From Elusimicrobiota bacterium (lineage in GTDB: Bacteria > Elusimicrobiota > Elusimicrobia > UBA1565 > UBA9628): a DNA stretch of 9,950 bases. Both the position numbers and the translations under genes were made by a program. The DNA is taken from the NCBI GenBank assembly GCA_028869495.1, contig JAGWRY010000087.1:1-9950 (forward strand), written 5' to 3'. The notes beneath the pieces are model-generated. The model was not told where the DNA came from, did no database searches, and saw nothing but the letters and a program-made list of their open reading frames with translations. The first letter of the stretch is position 1; each line of letters begins with the position of its first letter. Shown here one piece after another: positions 6,789-9,950 of the stretch.

Positions 6789-7513
6789 CCGAGGCCGACG
6801 TCTACCGCTGTCCGTCCTGCGGCGCCCCCGCCGACCCGCAGTCGGGCGCCTGCGCGTACTGCGGCGCCAAGCTCGAGCCGGTGCGCTGTCCGTGGTGCTT
6901 CGCCTGGACCGACGCGAAGACCGGGAAGTGCCCGCGCTGCGGCGCCGGGGCCGAGCCGCCGGCGCCCGACGCCAAACCCCTCGTCTGCCCGACCTGCCGC
7001 CGGCCGGGGCTCTCGACGCGCGTCCTCGGCGACGCGCGCCTGTCGGGCTGCGGGCATTGCGGCGGGCTCTGGGCCGACGTGGTCTCCTTCAAGAGACTGT
7101 GCGAGGAGCGCGACGAGCAGACCGCCTACCTGGGCGCCGGCACGCCGCTGGGCTCCGCGGGGCCGGTCGGCGACCCGACGACGCAGGCGATCGTCTACCG
7201 CCCCTGCCCGGTCTGCGCCCAGCTGATGAACCGCTTCAACTTCGCCGGCAGTTCCGGCGTCATCCTCGACGCCTGCAAGCCGCACGGCGTCTGGTTCGAC
7301 CCCGACGAGCTGAGGCGCGTCATCCTGTTCATCCGTCGCGGCGGCCTGGACGACGCCCGCGCGCAGCAGGAGCGGGACCTCGACGAGAAGCGCCGCGAGC
7401 TCCAGCGCGCGATCGAGGACGCCGAGTCGGCGCCGACGGCGGCCGGCTACGGCATGGCGCCGGGCCCCGCGGCGGTCCGGGCCGCCGGCGCCCTGCTCGA
7501 CCACCTGTTCTGA
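6785..7513 (+). CDS. Zinc-ribbon protein with two zf-TFIIB-like domains
   Basis: A 242-residue protein starting at a GTG that overlaps the PuuD-like stop (GTGA). It has four zinc-binding sites in a row: Cys9/12/23/26, Cys35/38/49/52, Cys68/71/89/92, and Cys141/144/164 with His167. The third and fourth look like zf-TFIIB domains, with CGHCGGLWAD at 89-98 and CKPHGVWFDPDEL at 164-176; the last replaces the final cysteine by His. A charged helix at about 188-215 (ERDLDEKRRELQRAIEDAE) may form a coiled coil. There is no signal peptide or membrane helix, so it is cytoplasmic. Such proteins are widespread but poorly understood; the domain is named after a transcription factor yet does not prove a transcription role. 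Tight coupling suggests it helps build or regulate the redox pair upstream. Start at 6785 is preferred because the frame upstream is only the shadow of the PuuD-like gene. Confidence 0.88.
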   Translation: MTEADVYRCPSCGAPADPQSGACAYCGAKLEPVRCPWCFAWTDAKTGKCPRCGAGAEPPAPDAKPLVCPTCRRPGLSTRVLGDARLSGCGHCGGLWADVVSFKRLCEERDEQTAYLGAGTPLGSAGPVGDPTTQAIVYRPCPVCAQLMNRFNFAGSSGVILDACKPHGVWFDPDELRRVILFIRRGGLDDARAQQERDLDEKRRELQRAIEDAESAPTAAGYGMAPGPAAVRAAGALLDHLF

Positions 7514-7531
7514 CCTTCCGCGCGGCCCCCC

Positions 7532-7560
7532 TTGACGCCGCGCGCCGCGCGGTCTATCCT
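7532..7560 (+). promoter_or_regulatory. Sigma-70-type promoter of the ClpP-like gene
   Basis: TTGACG (7532-7537), a 17-base spacer, then TATCCT (7555-7560). The -35 box is identical to that of the GMC promoter, and CGGTCTAT across the -10 start also occurs at the RNase -10 box. Transcription should start near 7567. An inverted repeat AGGGCC (7564-7569) / GGCCCT (7578-7583) fills the short leader just before the ATG; its significance is unclear. Confidence 0.65.
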
Positions 7561-7584
7561 TCAAGGGCCTTCCCCCGGGCCCTC

Positions 7585-9084
7585 ATGAAGATCCCCCGCA
7601 TCCTCCTCGCCGCGGCCCTGCTGGCCTGCGCCCCGTCGGCCTTCGCTCAGGGGGAGGCGGCGTCGGCCGAGGTCTCCGTCGAGCCGCCCGAGCCGCTCGA
7701 GGCGGCTCCGGCGCTGGCGCCCCTGTCGGCCGCCGTCGCGACGTCGGCGTCCTCCCCGTCGGGCCCGGGCGCCGCGTCGAACAAGTCGTCCGGCGGCGCC
7801 GGCCCGAACCTGCCGTCCTTCTCCGGGCCCTCGACGCCGCTCTCGCCCGGCATGACGCCGCCGCCGCCGATGTGCGGCGGGCCCGAGAAGCAGGCGCTCG
7901 ACAAGATCACGACCGAGAACATGATCGAGGCCCAGAAGGGACAGCAGAAGCTCAGCGAGGTCAACGAGGCGCGCGACGCCGCGGCCGCGCACTACAACGC
8001 CCTTTTCGAGCAGCAGAAGCTGGAGCTGGCCCCGCTGGAGTTCGAGTTGAGGAAGCTGCAGCTGCAGGCGAGCATCGACGACGCCAAGGACAAGGCCGAC
8101 CTCGAGGCCAAGAACGACCGGCTCGAGCGCCTGAAGCTCGACAACGACATCGCGCGCGCGGCCGTGGACGCCGCGCAGGTCAAGGCCGACGCCGAGAAGC
8201 TGCAGATGGACGTCGCGATGCGCAAGCTCGACTTCGAGAGCCGCAAGCTGAAGATCGCCGCCGAGGTGGCCGACAGCAAGACCGTCGCGCTGAAGGCCGA
8301 CCTGGACCTGCGCGCGAAGAAGGAGGAGTGGAAGTCGCAGGCCAACCGCGACCCCGACTACGAGGCCCAGCCGTTCAAGGACGGCGTGCTGACGATCTCC
8401 GACCGCCGCATCGCGCTCGACGGGCCGATCGTGACCGGCGTGGCCGACTACGTGACCGACCGCATCCATTACTTCAACAACAAGAGCTCGACCGAGCCGA
8501 TCTTCATCGTGATCGACCGCTGCCCCGGCGGCTCGGTGATGGAGGGCTACCGGATCGTCAAGGCGATCCAGGCCAGCCGCGCCCCGGTCAGCGTCGTCGT
8601 CAAGTCGTACGCGGCGAGCATGGCGGCCGTCATCGCGACGCTCGCGCCGCACTCGTACGCGTACCCGAACGCGATCATCCTCCACCACCAGATCATGAGC
8701 TTCTCGTTCGGCAACCTGACCGAGCAGAAGGAGCAGCTCGCGGACCTGAAGAAGTGGTACAGGCGCCTGTCGGCGCCGGTCGCCGCGAAGATGGGCATCA
8801 GCCTCGACCAGTTCACGAAGGAGATGTATCAGCACAACTCCGACGGCAACTGGGAGGAGTTCGGCGACAAGGCCGTCAAGCTGAAGTGGGTGGACCACGT
8901 CGTGCGCGAGATCCGCGAGACCGGCATCGTCAAGCAGCCCGGGGACGCGGCCCCGACGCCGATGTCCGCGATGTTCGGTCTGAAGGAGGAGGTCGACCAC
9001 GACGGCAAGCGCTTCATGCGCCTGCCGCGCCTCCAGCCCTACGACGCGTACTGGATCGACAATCAGGACGGCTACTACCGCTGA
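7585..9084 (+). CDS. Exported ClpP-fold serine protease with long coiled coil
   Basis: A 499-residue protein in four parts. Residues 1-21 are an export signal (MKIPRILLAAALLACAPSAFA); LLAC at 12-15 could alternatively be a lipoprotein site. Residues 22-100 are a Pro/Ala/Ser-rich linker. Residues 101-250 are a charged helix, almost certainly coiled coil, rich in Lys/Glu/Leu. Residues 265-445 are a ClpP/crotonase-fold domain: RRIALDGPIV, then RCPGGSVMEGYRI, nucleophile Ser345 in SYAASMAAV, and His368 in ILHHQI (the ClpP HQ). The acid is not certain; Asp420 in NSDGNW is a candidate. Normal ClpP is about 200 residues, cytosolic and works with a Clp ATPase; none is encoded here. It may be an envelope protease assembled through its coiled coil. 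It has its own promoter; no clear ribosome binding site is seen. Fold strong; substrate unknown. Confidence 0.85.
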   Translation: MKIPRILLAAALLACAPSAFAQGEAASAEVSVEPPEPLEAAPALAPLSAAVATSASSPSGPGAASNKSSGGAGPNLPSFSGPSTPLSPGMTPPPPMCGGPEKQALDKITTENMIEAQKGQQKLSEVNEARDAAAAHYNALFEQQKLELAPLEFELRKLQLQASIDDAKDKADLEAKNDRLERLKLDNDIARAAVDAAQVKADAEKLQMDVAMRKLDFESRKLKIAAEVADSKTVALKADLDLRAKKEEWKSQANRDPDYEAQPFKDGVLTISDRRIALDGPIVTGVADYVTDRIHYFNNKSSTEPIFIVIDRCPGGSVMEGYRIVKAIQASRAPVSVVVKSYAASMAAVIATLAPHSYAYPNAIILHHQIMSFSFGNLTEQKEQLADLKKWYRRLSAPVAAKMGISLDQFTKEMYQHNSDGNWEEFGDKAVKLKWVDHVVREIRETGIVKQPGDAAPTPMSAMFGLKEEVDHDGKRFMRLPRLQPYDAYWIDNQDGYYR

Positions 9085-9950
9085 GTCTCGCCCCGCGCCG
9101 GCGCGGCGCCTCGCGCTGGCCGTCCTCTTGACCGCGGCCGCGTTCCCGGCGCGCGCCGCCCGCCCGGAAGGGGCGGACGCTCTCCTGGACGCGGCGCGAA
9201 GCGCCCTGGACGCCGGCCGCCGCGCCGAGGCGCGCAGGGAGCTGGAACGCGCCGCGGCCCTTCCCCTCGACGCCGCGCGCCTGACGCGGCTGATCGGCCT
9301 CTATGAGTCCGTTCCGGACTACTGTCTCGCCGCCGACGCCGGACGGCGTCTGGTCCGCCGCACCGGGGGTGCGAGCGCGCTCATCCTGTACGCGGACGGG
9401 GCCGCCTACTGCGGCCGCCGCGCGCGCGCCGCCGCGGCCTTGGAAAAGGCCTTCGCCGAGACCTCCAAGCCCGAAGACCTGGATCAGATCGCCTACCTGT
9501 TCCTCTACGACGGACGTCCCGCCCGCTCCGTCGCCGCCTCCGACCGCTATCTGAGGCTGACGCCCGGGGATCTCTGGCATTGGGCGCGTCGCGCGCGCGC
9601 TTGCGCGCAGGCCGGGGACGCCGCCGCCGCGCGCGCGGCGCTGGCGCGCGAGCGCGAGTTCCTGAAGGACCCGCGCGCGCTCTGTCGCGGGCTGGCGAGC
9701 CCGACCGCGTACGATCGGGCCCGGGACGGGCTGGTCTGGCCGGCGGCGCAGGACGGGTTCGGGACGCCGGAGCTGCGGCGCGCCTGCCGAGAGACCTCGC
9801 TTGCCGTCGTGGCGCGGGCGCTCGACGACTGCGCCGGCCGTCCCGCCGTCCTCTCGCACGCCGGCCTGATCGCCGGGGCTCTCGGGGACGACGGGCTGGA
9901 GCGGCGGGCTCTGTCGGCCGCCGTCGCGGCCGGGGCGGACGACCCGGACA
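9080..9950 (+). CDS. Exported helical-repeat (TPR-like) protein, 3' end cut off, start unclear
   Basis: From the ClpP-like stop onward one frame is open to the window edge (290 residues), and most codons end in G or C. It begins with RRLALAVLLTAAAFPARA, a good signal peptide core, followed by paired Ala-rich helices resembling tetratricopeptide repeats, such as LLDAARSALDAGRRAEARRE and WARRARACAQAGDAAAARAA. Several cysteines are spread through it. No ATG, GTG or TTG exists in frame between the stop at 8981-8983 and the signal peptide; a TTG at 9128 falls inside the signal core. The start given here is only where coding character begins. A CTG at 9081 overlaps the upstream stop but is in another frame, so a one- or two-base frameshift near 9085-9110 is possible. 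Position suggests a partner of the ClpP-like protease. I am confident it is coding, less so of its integrity. Confidence 0.65.

Noticed and set aside
7564..7583. Hairpin before the ClpP-like start as a regulatory switch
   Set aside because: Only a six-base stem around CCCGGG in GC-rich DNA; the predicted transcript start falls inside its left arm.
6892..7584. In-frame upstream extension of the ClpP-like gene
   Set aside because: The extension overlaps the zinc-ribbon gene, is Arg-rich without domain signal, and would bury a clear signal peptide at 7585.
7561..9000. Long open frame on the minus strand across the ClpP-like gene
   Set aside because: It is antisense to a gene with clear catalytic motifs; the peptide is Val/Arg/Leu/Asp-rich low complexity, as expected from reading GC-rich codons backwards.
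1..9950. CRISPR arrays, insertion sequences, tRNA or rRNA genes
   Set aside because: I saw no spaced direct repeats, transposase-like proteins, terminal inverted repeats, or conserved tRNA/rRNA segments on either strand.

Overview
This is a very GC-rich stretch (roughly 70% by eye) packed with protein genes, most of which show strong G/C preference at third codon positions. Exported proteins, two CxxCH haem sites and several multi-helix membrane proteins point to a respiring, probably diderm bacterium. The gene mixture recalls high-GC uncultivated lineages such as Elusimicrobiota, but the window holds no phylogenetic marker, so that placement is tentative.

Layout. (1) Bases 2-1761, plus strand: the tail of a leucine-rich-variant (LRV) repeat protein overlaps by GTGA a two-helix membrane protein resembling the GIDE/BAM domain. 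Next comes a major facilitator transporter that has lost its middle in frame, then a coding-like scrap without a good start. A strong hairpin closes the unit. (2) 1828-2715, plus: an exported RNase T2 behind a perfect TATAAT box. (3) 5227-2723, minus: a GMC oxidoreductase with a four-cysteine, ferredoxin-like motif, overlapped by GTGA with an NAD(P)-dependent epimerase/dehydratase, both behind a clear sigma-70-type promoter. (4) 5311-7513, plus: an exported di-haem cytochrome c, a PuuD-like (urate hydroxylase membrane domain) protein 4 bases later, and a protein with four zinc-binding sites overlapped by GTGA. (5) 7532-9950, plus: a promoter, an exported ClpP-fold serine protease with a long coiled coil, and an abutting exported helical-repeat protein that runs off the window and lacks an ordinary start codon.

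How they may work together. The cytochrome and PuuD-like protein look like a split version of the single-chain PuuD enzyme, in which membrane domain and cytochrome c are fused. They could form a membrane redox unit passing electrons to a terminal oxidase; the zinc-ribbon protein may be an accessory. The GMC enzyme and epimerase probably act in sequence on one alcohol or sugar-type substrate. The ClpP-like protein has no Clp ATPase beside it and carries an export signal, so it is probably an envelope protease with the repeat protein as partner. I see no mobile element, CRISPR array, tRNA or rRNA. The most unusual items are the doubly deleted transporter, the split PuuD/cytochrome/zinc-ribbon operon, the exported coiled-coil ClpP-like protease and the start-less gene behind it.
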